This document shows, piece by piece, positions 45,870 through 54,932 of a DNA stretch of 64,000 nt. The notes under the pieces were generated by a model. It had not been told where the DNA came from. It saw only the letters and a program-made list of their open reading frames with translations, and did no database searches. Position 1 is the first letter of the stretch. Each line of letters opens with the position of its first letter. The stretch comes from Terriglobales bacterium. GTDB lineage: Bacteria > Acidobacteriota > Terriglobia > Terriglobales > Acidobacteriaceae. The stretch is from positions 186,001 to 250,000 of the forward strand of contig DASRFG010000002.1 in the NCBI GenBank assembly GCA_035651655.1, written 5' to 3'. The position numbers and the translations under genes are program-made.

Positions 45870-46718
45870 ATGTCGTCCGCCGTCATATCCGCCGTAGCCG
45901 TCCCGCAGCCATTTACTGCTGAAATTCTAACCAAGCCGGCGCCTCATCCGAAACCAGCTCGCGTCATTCAAATCCCAACCGGAGTCACCATTGCATCGCG
46001 CCTTAAGCTAAGGCCCGACCCCGCACTGGTGCCCACTGGCATCGCGGAACTTGACGCTCAAATTGGCGGCCTGCCGCGCGGCGCGCTCACCGAAATTTTT
46101 GGGCCGACTTCTTCCGGACGAACCAGCCTGCTGCTCGCGTCTTTGGCCGGAGCTACTCGACGCCAGGAAATTTGCGCTCTGGTGGACGCTGGCGATGCCT
46201 TCGATCCCCAATCCGCCGTGGCTGCCGGCCTCGATCTCGAGCGGCTGTTGTGGGTACGCTGCGGATCTTCTAGCCAACGCTCCGGTGAAAAATGCCTGGA
46301 GCAAACCCTCAAGACTACCGACCTGCTGTTGCAGAGCGGCGGCTTCGGAATGGTGGTGGTGGATTTAGGTGACATCCCGGCGCAGGTCGCGCGCCGTATC
46401 CCACTGACCTCATGGTTTCGCTTTCGCCGCGCGGTTGAAAACACTCCGACCGTGCTGCTGGTGCTCGAGCAGGAGCCCTATGCGAAAACTTGTGCGTCGC
46501 TGGTTTTAAGAATGAATGCGATGAAGACGCAGCCATTAGCATTCAGCAGTCAGCATTCAGTCACTCAGCAATCGGAAACTGCGGCGGACCAGCCGGCGCA
46601 TGCGCAAATCCTGCGCGGAATACCCGTACAAGCGGAGGTCGTCCATGCCCGCATTCAGCGCAAACCGGTACGCTCCGCGACTATCGCATTCGAAGCTCGC
46701 ACAGTCTGGGCAGGTTGA
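45870..46718 (+). CDS. imuA: ImuA-like RecA-fold protein of the mutasome
   Basis: ImuA proteins act with ImuB and DnaE2 in damage-induced translesion synthesis. The 282-aa protein has an N-terminal region with GIAELDAQIGGLPRGALTEIFGPTSSGRTSLLLA (RecA-type loop, about 54-87), followed by ICALVDAGDAFDPQSAVAAGLDLERLLWVRC (about 92-122) and VVVDLGDIPAQVARRIPL. The P-loop has GRT instead of GKT. A tract of short CAGCATTCAG repeats near 46538-46575 is read through in frame (about residues 223-235). The ATG follows GAGG by five bases. It is the first gene of imuA-imuB-dnaE2. Confidence 0.88.
   Translation: MSSAVISAVAVPQPFTAEILTKPAPHPKPARVIQIPTGVTIASRLKLRPDPALVPTGIAELDAQIGGLPRGALTEIFGPTSSGRTSLLLASLAGATRRQEICALVDAGDAFDPQSAVAAGLDLERLLWVRCGSSSQRSGEKCLEQTLKTTDLLLQSGGFGMVVVDLGDIPAQVARRIPLTSWFRFRRAVENTPTVLLVLEQEPYAKTCASLVLRMNAMKTQPLAFSSQHSVTQQSETAADQPAHAQILRGIPVQAEVVHARIQRKPVRSATIAFEARTVWAG
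46538..46575. repeat. short CATTCAG/CAGCA repeats inside imuA
   Basis: AGCATTCAGCAGTCAGCATTCAG-type direct repetition followed by a related CACTCAGCAATCGG, in frame in the imuA 3' region. It resembles the low-complexity intergenic repeats seen next to imuB and dnaE2. Confidence 0.45.
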
Positions 46719-46720
46719 AC

Positions 46721-46752
46721 ACTGAGAACTGCGAACTGGGTACTGAGTACTG
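46721..46752. repeat. ACTGAGAACTG / ACTGAGTACTG repeat between imuA and imuB
   Basis: Copies of a short near-palindromic unit (ACTGAGAACTG, GCGAACTGGG, TACTGAGTACTG) fill the 42-base gap, replacing a normal ribosome site for imuB. Related copies lie before dnaE2 (48384-48461) and at 62659-62680. Confidence 0.65.
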
Positions 46753-46760
46753 CCGTCAAA

Positions 46761-48383
46761 ATGTCTTTCGCTTGCATCTTCGTTCCCGATTTTCCTGTGG
46801 AGGCGGTGGTGCGCGCCGAACCTCAGTTACGTGAACAGCCGGTAGCGGTGCTGCACGGCACCCCGCCATTAATAAAAGTTTTCGCCGCGAACCAGGCAGC
46901 CCGCGATCACGGGGTTGAACTTGGAATGACCAAGCTGCAGGCTGAAATTTGTCCGCAAGTAGCGCTGCGTAGCCGCTCGCCGCTGGCGGAAGCTGCCGCG
47001 CACGCCGCGCTGCTGGACTGCGCGCAGTCGTTCTCGCCGAACATTGAGGACACCGCTGACGACACCGTCCTGCTCGACCTCGACGGATTGGAACGCCTGT
47101 TCGGCCCCGTGGCCGCGATTGCGCGCGATCTAGCCCGCCGCGCCTCCGATCTGGGCGTGGAAAGTACTGTGGCGGTCGCTTCCAATCCCGACGCTGCCAT
47201 TTGCGCTGCCCGGGGCTTTCCCGGCGTGACCGTCATTCCTACCGGCAAAGAGGCAGAGCGGCTGGGCGATCTGCCGCTGGAGGTTTTGCTCTCCCTTCGC
47301 CAATTTCCCGGCGACTTCGAGCCGTCCGAAATACTAGAGACTTTCGATCGCTGGGGAGTGCGCAACTTTCGCACTCTCGCCGCTTTACCTCAAATTCCGC
47401 TCAGCGAACGCATGGGCCAGCAAGGCGTTCGCCTGCAGACACTCGCACGAGGTGCTGCCAAGCGCACGCTGTCATTGGCCGAGCCGCCACTTCACTTTGA
47501 AGAAGCCGTAGAGCTGGAGTATCCGGTGGCGCTGCTCGAGCCGCTGGCATTCATCCTCAATCGTATGCTCGAGCAACTCTGCGGACGTCTTGGCGCGCGC
47601 GCTCTCGCGACCAACCAGCTGCGTTTAAAGATGGAACTGGAGAGATTGAGCGATGAAATCAATTTACCACCGAGGCACGGAGACACAGAGAAACCAAAGT
47701 GTTCTCAAGAAAAACAATTCTCCGTGACTCCGTGTCTCCGTGGTGAAGAGATTTATGACCGCTCGCTCCACTTTCCCGTCCCGATGCTGAACCCGAAAAC
47801 TTTCATAAAGCTGCTGCAGCTCGAGCTACAGTCGCATCCGCCGGGAGCCCCGGTGGCTAAAATCTGGTTGTCGGCCGAGCCAGTAAAACCTCGCGCTGCG
47901 CAGACTGGGCTTTTTCTGCCGCTCACGCCGGAGCCGGAGAAGCTGGCGCTCACTTTGGCGCGCATCAGCGGTGTGGTAGGCGAGGGTCGCTGCGGCGCGC
48001 CAGAAATTTTGGACACGCATAGGCCAGAAGCATTTCGCATGCGAAGCTTCGCTCCAGCTGCGCCCAAAACAAATCCGCCGCAGCCAGCATCGTCTCCGTT
48101 TCCCATGGCTGCGCTGCGCGTGTTTCGACCGCCGCTGCACGCGTCGGTCATCCTGCACGCCGGCGCCCCGGTGCGGCTGTCCGTCACCATGCACCAAATC
48201 CTGCGCGGCGAAATCATGTGGGCCGCTGGCCTTTGGCGCGCTTCTGGCGATTGGTGGACAGAAAATGCCTGGGTCCGCGAGGAATGGGACATCGCGGTTC
48301 ACAACCAAAATAGCGTCACGCTTTGCCGGCTCTATCGTGACCTGAGAAGTGGGCAGTGGTTCGTCGAGGGAACCTATGACTAA
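46761..48383 (+). CDS. imuB: ImuB, Y-family-like mutasome adaptor
   Basis: The 540-aa protein has a Y-family polymerase N-terminal fold: FACIFVPDFPVEAVVRAEP, FAANQAARDHGVELGMTKLQAE and a VLLDLDGLERLFGPV segment in place of the catalytic SxDE motif, so polymerase activity is unlikely. ImuB instead binds the sliding clamp and recruits DnaE2. The C-terminal half has a little-finger-like region and GEIMWAAGLWRASGDWW (about 489). About residues 302-329 are encoded by a palindromic repeat inserted in frame. There is no clear ribosome site; translation probably depends on coupling. Confidence 0.88.
   Translation: MSFACIFVPDFPVEAVVRAEPQLREQPVAVLHGTPPLIKVFAANQAARDHGVELGMTKLQAEICPQVALRSRSPLAEAAAHAALLDCAQSFSPNIEDTADDTVLLDLDGLERLFGPVAAIARDLARRASDLGVESTVAVASNPDAAICAARGFPGVTVIPTGKEAERLGDLPLEVLLSLRQFPGDFEPSEILETFDRWGVRNFRTLAALPQIPLSERMGQQGVRLQTLARGAAKRTLSLAEPPLHFEEAVELEYPVALLEPLAFILNRMLEQLCGRLGARALATNQLRLKMELERLSDEINLPPRHGDTEKPKCSQEKQFSVTPCLRGEEIYDRSLHFPVPMLNPKTFIKLLQLELQSHPPGAPVAKIWLSAEPVKPRAAQTGLFLPLTPEPEKLALTLARISGVVGEGRCGAPEILDTHRPEAFRMRSFAPAAPKTNPPQPASSPFPMAALRVFRPPLHASVILHAGAPVRLSVTMHQILRGEIMWAAGLWRASGDWWTENAWVREEWDIAVHNQNSVTLCRLYRDLRSGQWFVEGTYD
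47664..47747. repeat. palindromic CACGGAG-type repeat read in frame inside imuB
   Basis: Arm 47664-47692 (ACCGAGGCACGGAGACACAG core) is an imperfect inverted copy of 47718-47747 (CTCCGTGTCTCCGTGGTGAA core), with a 25-base loop. The 84-bp unit adds 28 codons without stop or frame change. Part of the same family recurs in dnaE2 at 51284-51311 and 51031-51040. Confidence 0.75.
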
Positions 48384-48461
48384 ACAGTTTCCGGTTTCGA
48401 GTTTCACAACTGGAAACCTGAAACCGAAACTTCGCTACTGAGAACTGACAACTGAGAACTG
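48384..48461. repeat. repeat tract between imuB and dnaE2
   Basis: The gap is made of a GTTTC-type inverted repeat (CAGTTTCCGGTTTCGAGTTTC versus GAAACCTGAAACCGAAAC) followed by two ACTGAGAACTG-type units ending right at the dnaE2 ATG. No Shine-Dalgarno sequence is left. Confidence 0.7.
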
Positions 48462-51400
48462 ATGTACATCGAACTCCATTCCCGCTCTGCGTTCAGCTTC
48501 CTCGAAGGCGCCTCCTTGCCCGAGGAACTGGCGGGAATGTGTGCCGAACTCGGCATGTCGGCGATGGCGCTGCTCGACCGCGATGGCGTATATGGCGCGC
48601 CCCGCTTCCATCTGGCCGCAAAAAAGCTTGGCGTGCGGGCGCACATCGGGGCAGAGATAACCTATTCACCACAGTTTCAAGTTTCAGGTTTCAAGTTTCA
48701 CAAACAGCCAGCCCGACCCGAAACTCGAAACTTGAAACTTGAAACTCTCCCCCGTCTTCCGTTACTCGTCGCTTCCCGCACCGGCTATCAGAATCTCTGC
48801 CGACTGATTACGCGCATGAAAATGCGTGGCCCAAAAGATTCTCCGCCAAACGTCATCGCTGCTTCTGAAAAAGACTTGGCAGAGCATGTCGAAGGCCTCA
48901 TCTGCCTCACCGGCGACGAGCAAGGGCTCCTCGCAGACGCTCTCGCCCGCGGCGGCATCGACGAGGGTCTCCGTTGCGTCGAGCAGCTAATCGAAATTTT
49001 CGGGCACGAGAACGTCTATGTAGAACTGCAGCGGCATTTCCATCGTGAAGAAGAAGCGCGCAACCAGGCTGCTATTGAGATCGCGTCGTCGCTCGGCTTG
49101 CCGCTGCTCGCGACCAACGGCGTGTGCTATGGCGCGCGGGTTCGCGGGGTGGGCGATGGCACCCGCAGCCTGGAAGAACGGGAAATTCTCGACGTCTTCA
49201 CCTGCATTCGCAACCATCGCACTCTGGAGACCGCCGGCCGGCTGCTCGCCCGCAATTCCGAGCGTTACCTGAAGACGCCCGCAGAAATGGCAAATCTTTT
49301 TTCCGATCTGCCGCAGGCCATCGCCGCCACCCCAGAGCTTTCTTCGCGTCTCGAATTCACGCTCAACGATCTCGGCTATGAATTCCCGCGCTATCCGGTG
49401 CCCGATGGCGACACCATGATGTCATTCCTGCGCAAGCGCACCGAAGAAGGTTTTCGGGCGCGCTACGGCTACGCCGATCAGGACATGCGCCAGCGCGCCA
49501 AACGGCAGATCGAGCGCGAGCTCGCGCTGATCGATCGCCTCGAATTGGCGGGATATTTCTTGATTGTCTGGGACATCGTTAGCTTCTGCGGCAAACAAGG
49601 CATTCTGGTCCAGGGGCGCGGCTCGGCCGCGAACAGCGCCGTCTGCTACTCGCTCGGTATTACGGCTGTAGATCCTGTCGCCATGGACCTGCTCTTCGAG
49701 CGTTTTCTCTCTGAAGAGCGCGGCGAGTGGCCCGACATTGATCTCGACCTGCCCAGCGGCGACCAGCGCGAGCGTGCCATCCAGTACGTGTATCAGCGAT
49801 ATGGCCAGCTCGGCGCCGCGATGACCGCCAACGTCATTACTTATCGCGGACGCATGGCCGCGCGCGAAATGGGCAAAGCACTGGGCTTCGATCCTGAAAC
49901 GCTCAATCGCCTTTCCCCCCTGGTCGGCTCATGGGAATACAAAGATCCGAACGACACGCTTGAGCGCCAGTTCCGTGATGCCGGCTTCGACCTTCGCCAT
50001 CCCCGCATGCAGAAATACTTCGAGCTGTGTCTCGCGGTGCAAGATCTGCCTCGCCATTTGGGCCAGCACTCCGGCGGCATGGTGATCTGCCAGGGCCAGC
50101 TCGATTCAGTTGTGCCGTTGGAACCAGCCACTATGCCCGGCCGTGTCGTGGTGCAGTGGGACAAAGAGGATTGCGCCGACATGGGCATTATTAAGGTTGA
50201 CCTCCTTGGCCTGGGAATGATGGCGGTGCTGGAGGATTGTCTCGATCTGATTCCAGCTCACTACGGCGAAGAAGTTGACCTCGCGCACTTGCCGGCAAAC
50301 GATCCCGAAGTTTACGCCGCGCTCTGTGAGGCTGACACCATCGGCATGTTTCAGATCGAAAGCCGGGCGCAGATGTCCTGCCTGCCACGACTTCGTCCCG
50401 CATGCTTTTACGACATTGTTGTGCAGGTGGCGATTATCCGCCCCGGCCCGATCGTCGGCGAAATGGTGAATCCTTATATAAAGCGTCGCCAAGGCCGCGA
50501 GGAGATTACTTATCCGCATCCCTCGCTCGAGCCGGTGCTGGCGCGCACTCTTGGTGTGCCGCTTTTCCAGGAGCAGTTGCTGCGCATGGCAATGATTGCC
50601 GCGGGATTCACCGGCGGCGAAGCCGAGGAATTACGCCGCGCTTTCGGCTTCAAGCGTTCGGAAGCTCGCATGCGCGATATCGAGGTCAAGCTTCGCCGCG
50701 GCATGGAGCACAACGGCATTGCTCCCGACGCGCAGGAGCAGATCATAAATTCAATAACTTCTTTTGCGCTGTATGGATTTCCCGAATCCCACGCTGCCAG
50801 CTTCGCGCTGCTGGCCTATGCCAGCGCATATTTGAAATGCCATTACCTGGCGGCCTTTACTGCCGCGCTGCTCAACAATCAGCCGATGGGCTTCTACGCT
50901 CCTTCGACCATCGTAAAAGACGCGCAGCGCCACGGACTGAAGATCAGGCCCATTGATGTGATGAAATCAGATTGGCTGTGCACCATAGAAGAAGTTTCGA
51001 GTTTCCAGTTTCCAGTTTCGAGTGCAATCCACCACGGAGACGAAACTCGAAACTGTCTTCGCCTTGGCCTCCGTTATTCCAAAGGCCTACGCGAAGAAGC
51101 TGCTCAGGGAATTGTGCGCGAACGTCAAAAACGTCCGTTCACTTCCATAGAAAACTTGGTACAGCGGGTGCCCGAATTGCGTCGAAACGAATTGGTGCTG
51201 TTGGCGGAAATCGGAGCGCTCAATTCAATAAAAACATCAGAAGAGGTTTCAAGTTTCGAGTTTCACGTTTCCGACCCAAAGAACTCTGTGCCTCCGTGTC
51301 TCCGTGGTGCATTGCACTCGAAACTTCACCGCCGAGAAGCTCTGTGGCAAGTCGAGCGCGCGTTGCGGCCCGCCGGCCCCCTGCTTGAAGGTGTTGTCGA

Positions 51401-51845
51401 ACAAATTTCCTCTTCGCCCCTGGCGCGCATGACCGATGAAGAGCGCCTGGTGGCCGATTTTCGCGGCACTGGCATGACGGTCGGACCGCATCCCATGTCG
51501 TACCACCGCGCTGAAATGCATGCCCGGGGCGTGCGTGCGGCCATCGACCTCAAACAACTTCCTAACGGTAAATATGTACGCGTGGCCGGCGGCGTAATTG
51601 CACGGCAGCGTCCCGGCACGGCCCATGGATTTGTTTTCCTCAGCCTGGAAGACGAGACCGGAGTGGCCAACGCCATCATTACTCCAGATTTGTTCGAAAA
51701 GAACCGCATATTGCTGGTGCGCGAGCAGTTTTTGCTGATCGAGGGAAAATTGCAGAACCTGGATAATGTTATCTCCGTCAAAGCCGACCGTGTATTGCCG
51801 CTGCGTGTGACCAATGCTCCTACGGAATCACACGATTTTCACTGA
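48462..51845 (+). CDS. dnaE2: error-prone DNA polymerase III alpha subunit DnaE2
   Basis: DnaE2 (ImuC) is the C-family polymerase of the mutasome. The 1127-aa protein has an N-terminal PHP domain (MYIELHSRSAFSFLEGAS, LLDRDGVYGAPRFH), the catalytic core with RGSAANSAVCYSLGIT and WPDIDLDLPSGDQRERAIQY (about 424-443), LPRHLGQHSGGMVIC, LLGLGMMAVLEDCL and FPESHAASFALLAYASAYLK. A C-terminal OB fold follows (GVIARQRPGTAHGFVFLSLEDE). It is longer than the usual 1030-1080 because three palindromic repeats are read in frame at about residues 71-95, 844-864 and 929-956. Whether the protein tolerates them is unknown; they fall between conserved blocks. Confidence 0.95.
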   Translation: MYIELHSRSAFSFLEGASLPEELAGMCAELGMSAMALLDRDGVYGAPRFHLAAKKLGVRAHIGAEITYSPQFQVSGFKFHKQPARPETRNLKLETLPRLPLLVASRTGYQNLCRLITRMKMRGPKDSPPNVIAASEKDLAEHVEGLICLTGDEQGLLADALARGGIDEGLRCVEQLIEIFGHENVYVELQRHFHREEEARNQAAIEIASSLGLPLLATNGVCYGARVRGVGDGTRSLEEREILDVFTCIRNHRTLETAGRLLARNSERYLKTPAEMANLFSDLPQAIAATPELSSRLEFTLNDLGYEFPRYPVPDGDTMMSFLRKRTEEGFRARYGYADQDMRQRAKRQIERELALIDRLELAGYFLIVWDIVSFCGKQGILVQGRGSAANSAVCYSLGITAVDPVAMDLLFERFLSEERGEWPDIDLDLPSGDQRERAIQYVYQRYGQLGAAMTANVITYRGRMAAREMGKALGFDPETLNRLSPLVGSWEYKDPNDTLERQFRDAGFDLRHPRMQKYFELCLAVQDLPRHLGQHSGGMVICQGQLDSVVPLEPATMPGRVVVQWDKEDCADMGIIKVDLLGLGMMAVLEDCLDLIPAHYGEEVDLAHLPANDPEVYAALCEADTIGMFQIESRAQMSCLPRLRPACFYDIVVQVAIIRPGPIVGEMVNPYIKRRQGREEITYPHPSLEPVLARTLGVPLFQEQLLRMAMIAAGFTGGEAEELRRAFGFKRSEARMRDIEVKLRRGMEHNGIAPDAQEQIINSITSFALYGFPESHAASFALLAYASAYLKCHYLAAFTAALLNNQPMGFYAPSTIVKDAQRHGLKIRPIDVMKSDWLCTIEEVSSFQFPVSSAIHHGDETRNCLRLGLRYSKGLREEAAQGIVRERQKRPFTSIENLVQRVPELRRNELVLLAEIGALNSIKTSEEVSSFEFHVSDPKNSVPPCLRGALHSKLHRREALWQVERALRPAGPLLEGVVEQISSSPLARMTDEERLVADFRGTGMTVGPHPMSYHRAEMHARGVRAAIDLKQLPNGKYVRVAGGVIARQRPGTAHGFVFLSLEDETGVANAIITPDLFEKNRILLVREQFLLIEGKLQNLDNVISVKADRVLPLRVTNAPTESHDFH
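48673..48746. repeat. GTTTCAAGTTTC palindromic repeat in frame in dnaE2 (PHP domain)
   Basis: Arm 48673-48699 (AGTTTCAAGTTTCAGGTTTC core) and inverted arm 48720-48746 (GAAACTTGAAACTTGAAAC core) with a 20-base loop. Adds about 25 residues (QVSGFKFHKQPARPETRN) between ITYSPQF and LPRLPLLV of the PHP domain. Confidence 0.8.
50993..51054. repeat. GTTTCGAGTTTCCAG palindromic repeat in frame in dnaE2
   Basis: Arm 50993-51023 (AGTTTCGAGTTTCCAGTTTC core) pairs with GAAACTCGAAACT (51042-51054); the loop carries CCACGGAGACG, a piece of the second repeat family. Encodes about residues 844-864. Confidence 0.75.
51246..51331. repeat. composite GTTTC / CTCCGTG repeat in frame in dnaE2
   Basis: Arm 51246-51273 (GGTTTCAAGTTTCGAGTTTC core) and ACTCGAAACTTCACC (51317-51331) flank a CTCTGTGCCTCCGTGTCTCC unit of the other family (51284-51311). 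Encodes about residues 929-956. Confidence 0.75.
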
Positions 51846-52125
51846 GTCATACGTTGCCGACCATCTCACCTTAACCTTTTGCCGGTTCAAATCAGTACTT
51901 CGCTCAAGCTTGATTCCGAGAACCCGTTTGTTCGCTACCACATACACTCGCTACCCGATTTGAACTCTTCCCAACCTAAGTAGAGGATCAACAAAAAAAT
52001 TTTCTATGTCAGGATTTCTCCGGCAATTCCGGTTTATAGTATTCGCATACTCACCGGCCAAACAGTTTTTAGTTGCACAGCAACTTTGGAGCTGTGGCCA
52101 TATTTCTTTTTATAGGAGTTGCAAC

Positions 52126-52356
52126 ATGGCCAAAGCAAGAGCACCCCGTACCGATTCCTCCTCGGTCACCCCGATCAATCGCAAACCGAATTCAGAGTTA
52201 AGGAAATCCAATGGAAACAATGGAAACGTAGAGGAAGCGATCCGCACCCGCGCCTATGAATTGTTTCTACAGCGTGGTTGTGAGCACGGACGCGACCAGG
52301 AAGACTGGGTCCGTGCCGAGGCCGAAGTACTCCAACGAGTGAATCGTTCTGCTTAA
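52126..52356 (+). CDS. DUF2934 family small protein
   Basis: The 76-aa product from the ATG at 52126 (TAGGAG nine bases upstream; the frame opens at 52006) has a disordered Lys/Ser/Asn-rich N-terminus. It then has the family core EEAIRTRAYELFLQRGCEHGRDQEDWVRAEAEVL (about 37-70). DUF2934 proteins are small, mostly found in Acidobacteriota and Proteobacteria, with no established role. It is monocistronic by spacing. Confidence 0.88.
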   Translation: MAKARAPRTDSSSVTPINRKPNSELRKSNGNNGNVEEAIRTRAYELFLQRGCEHGRDQEDWVRAEAEVLQRVNRSA

Positions 52357-52397
52357 CAGGTTGCGGAGCCTGCACCTACACGATTTACGTTACAATT

Positions 52398-52799
52398 GTG
52401 GCGGTTGGTCCTTCCGTCCAGGAGCCTTGTTTGCGCGAAGTATTGTTGATTGATGACAACCCAGCGCAGTTGACTATCCGTGAGTTAGTCCTCCGCGACG
52501 CCGGTTTTCCGGTTTCGATTGCCACTACCGTAGAGGGAGCGCTGGCAATCCTCCGCTCCCCGGGCCTTTCCGGTCGGCTGGGGGTCATTGTCACTGACCA
52601 CGTCATGCCCGGAGCCAGTGGCGCCGATTTCGTTCGCGAGCTGCGCCGGATCAACACCGTGGTTCCGGTAATCGTGGTCACCGGCATGGCCGAGGCAGAG
52701 GAGGAGTACGTCGGTCTTAATGTCAAGTTTTTGCAGAAACCGTGCCCGCCTCCGGAACTGATTCAATCAGTGCGCACGGCTCTCGAAATAAGCGCCTGA
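52398..52799 (+). CDS. single-domain response regulator receiver
   Basis: The product is just a CheY-like receiver: VLLIDDNPAQLTIRELVL (acidic pair), VIVTDHVMPGASGADFV with the phospho-acceptor Asp, PVIVVTGMAEAEEEYV, FLQKPCPPPELIQSVRTAL with the switch Lys. No output domain. Two starts are plausible: GTG at 52398 (133 aa) or TTG at 52431 with CAGGAG ahead, which begins exactly at the domain (LREVLLIDD). No kinase lies next to it, so partner unknown. Confidence 0.85.
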   Translation: MAVGPSVQEPCLREVLLIDDNPAQLTIRELVLRDAGFPVSIATTVEGALAILRSPGLSGRLGVIVTDHVMPGASGADFVRELRRINTVVPVIVVTGMAEAEEEYVGLNVKFLQKPCPPPELIQSVRTALEISA

Positions 52800-52910
52800 G
52801 TCCGACGCTTCCCTCCCTGGGATATCTTTCCGCTTCTGTGGGCAATTGCGGCCTATTGGATTTGCCTCAACTGATTGTTTTTGAAAGAATAACCTCAGAG
52901 TCACTCCCTA

Positions 52911-54932
52911 ATGCCTCAGCTTGGCAGTTATTCGCTGCTTCTCGCCCTGGCGCTTAGTATTTACGCTCTCTTGGCTGGCGCCCTCGCGCTCTGGCGACCC
53001 GACGCCCCCTCCGAGCGGTTGGGTGAAACCGCACGCCGTGCCGGCATTGCCACCTTTTTTTCTATCACCCTCGCCGCTTTGGCGCTGGTAACCGCCGCAT
53101 TTCAAAACGACTTCTCGGTCGCTTACATATTTCACCATAGCAATCGCGATCTTCCCGCGCCCTACAAGTTTGCCGCGCTCTGGTCTGGACAGGAAGGTTC
53201 GCTGCTCTTTTGGTCGTGGCTGCTGGCGACTTATGGCTTGGTGCTGCGTTTACGACATCGGCTGGATGCGCGCCTGTTTGCGTACGCATCGGTGATCATT
53301 GCCGGGGTGCAGACCTTCTTCTTGCTGCTGGTCAATTTCGCCGCCCACCCGTTTGCCATGATGCAGGGTCAGCTTCCGGCTGACGGTAACGGTCTGAACC
53401 CGCTGCTGCAATATCCCGAGATGGTGATCCACCCGCCCATGCTCTATCTCGGCTACGTCGGTTTCACCGTGCCGTTTGCCTTCGCCTTGGCTGCACTCGT
53501 TATGCGCTATCCGGGTGAAAAATGGATTCACATTACCCGCCGCTGGACCATGGTGACCTGGGGCTTTCTAACTTGTGGGATCTTTCTCGGCGCGCACTGG
53601 GCCTACTCGGTGCTCGGCTGGGGTGGCTACTGGGGTTGGGACCCCGTAGAAAACGCGTCGCTTATGCCGTGGCTAACCGGCACGGCGTTTTTGCATTCTG
53701 TGATGATGCAGGAGAAGCGCGGCATGCTGAAGGTGTGGAATATGTGGCTGATTTTTTCCACCTTCATGCTTTCGATCTTCGGTACTTTCCTGACCCGCAG
53801 TGGCGTTGTCAGCTCGGTTCATGCGTTTGCTCAATCTTCGATTGGCACCTGGTTCCTCATATTCCTCGGCATCATTCTCGCGGTTTGCACCTTCTTCTTT
53901 ATGAAGAACCGCTCTCACTTGCGGAGCGAGCACAAGCTGGAATCGTTGGTCTCGCGCGAATCTAGCTTCGTATTCAATAACCTGCTTCTGCTGGTGGCAT
54001 GTTTTACCGTTTTATGGGGGACCCTCTTTCCCGTACTGTCAGAATGGGTACAGGGACACAAAGTTACCGTCGGTCCGCCATTCTTTAATCGGGTAAATAT
54101 CCCCGTCGCATTGCTGCTGCTCTTGTTGACCGCCGTCGGCCCGCTCCTTGCCTGGCGCAAGACTTCGCTCGAAAGCCTCAAGCGCAACTTCTCGATTCCC
54201 GCCATCGGTGCGCTGCTGGTGGGCGTGCTGCTCATTGCATTCGGCCTTAGGCCATGGAAAGAGAGTTCAGCCTTTTACTCGCTGATGACCATTTGCCTTT
54301 CGGCGATGGTGGCCCTCACCGTGTTCTCCGAATTTGTTCGCGGGGGACGCGTGATCTCGCGTCACACCGGACGCAATCTGCTCTCTTCCATCGTCCACCT
54401 GGTACACCGCAATACCAGGCGCTACGGCGGATACATCGTGCACTTCGGCGTGGTGGTTGTGATGATTGGCCTAGCGGGCTCCGCCTTTAATCAGGACCGC
54501 GAAAAAGAGCTGGGCTACGGCGACCGCATGAGCATCGGCGTATACACCCTGACTTGTCGCTCCTATACTCAGGACGACAAGCCCAATTACAGCAGTGAAT
54601 GGGCCATCATTGATGTTTCCAAGAACGGTAAGCCGGTGGCCACTATGTTTCCCGAGCGGCGCTTTTACAAAGCCAGCCAGCAGACCTCGACCATGGTGGC
54701 AAATCGTTCAACCATGAAGGAAGACCTTTACCTTGTCTATGAGGGCATGAACCAGGACACCGGCCGTCCCATAATCAAAGCCCACCTCAATCCCCTGGTA
54801 ATGTGGATCTGGGTGGGGCTGCTGGTCATGGTAGCGGGAACCGTGATTGCATTGGTTCCGAATGCTGCGGCCGTGCGCCTGACGGCCACTGCCCCGGTGC
54901 GCGTCGCCGCCACCGCGGAGGCGGGTGACTGA
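52911..54932 (+). CDS. ccmF: cytochrome c heme lyase subunit CcmF
   Basis: CcmF, with CcmH, attaches heme from holo-CcmE to apocytochromes c on the outer side of the inner membrane (System I). The 673-aa protein has about 14-15 membrane helices. It has the WWD heme-handling motif WGGYWGWDPVENASLMPWL (about 236-254), LNPLLQYPEMVIHPPMLYLGY (about 160) and a HTGRNLLSSIVHLVHRNTRRYGGYIVHFG region near 480-510. The stop overlaps the start of ccmH (TGATG). The companion ccmABCDE genes are not in the window. Confidence 0.95.
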   Translation: MPQLGSYSLLLALALSIYALLAGALALWRPDAPSERLGETARRAGIATFFSITLAALALVTAAFQNDFSVAYIFHHSNRDLPAPYKFAALWSGQEGSLLFWSWLLATYGLVLRLRHRLDARLFAYASVIIAGVQTFFLLLVNFAAHPFAMMQGQLPADGNGLNPLLQYPEMVIHPPMLYLGYVGFTVPFAFALAALVMRYPGEKWIHITRRWTMVTWGFLTCGIFLGAHWAYSVLGWGGYWGWDPVENASLMPWLTGTAFLHSVMMQEKRGMLKVWNMWLIFSTFMLSIFGTFLTRSGVVSSVHAFAQSSIGTWFLIFLGIILAVCTFFFMKNRSHLRSEHKLESLVSRESSFVFNNLLLLVACFTVLWGTLFPVLSEWVQGHKVTVGPPFFNRVNIPVALLLLLLTAVGPLLAWRKTSLESLKRNFSIPAIGALLVGVLLIAFGLRPWKESSAFYSLMTICLSAMVALTVFSEFVRGGRVISRHTGRNLLSSIVHLVHRNTRRYGGYIVHFGVVVVMIGLAGSAFNQDREKELGYGDRMSIGVYTLTCRSYTQDDKPNYSSEWAIIDVSKNGKPVATMFPERRFYKASQQTSTMVANRSTMKEDLYLVYEGMNQDTGRPIIKAHLNPLVMWIWVGLLVMVAGTVIALVPNAAAVRLTATAPVRVAATAEAGD

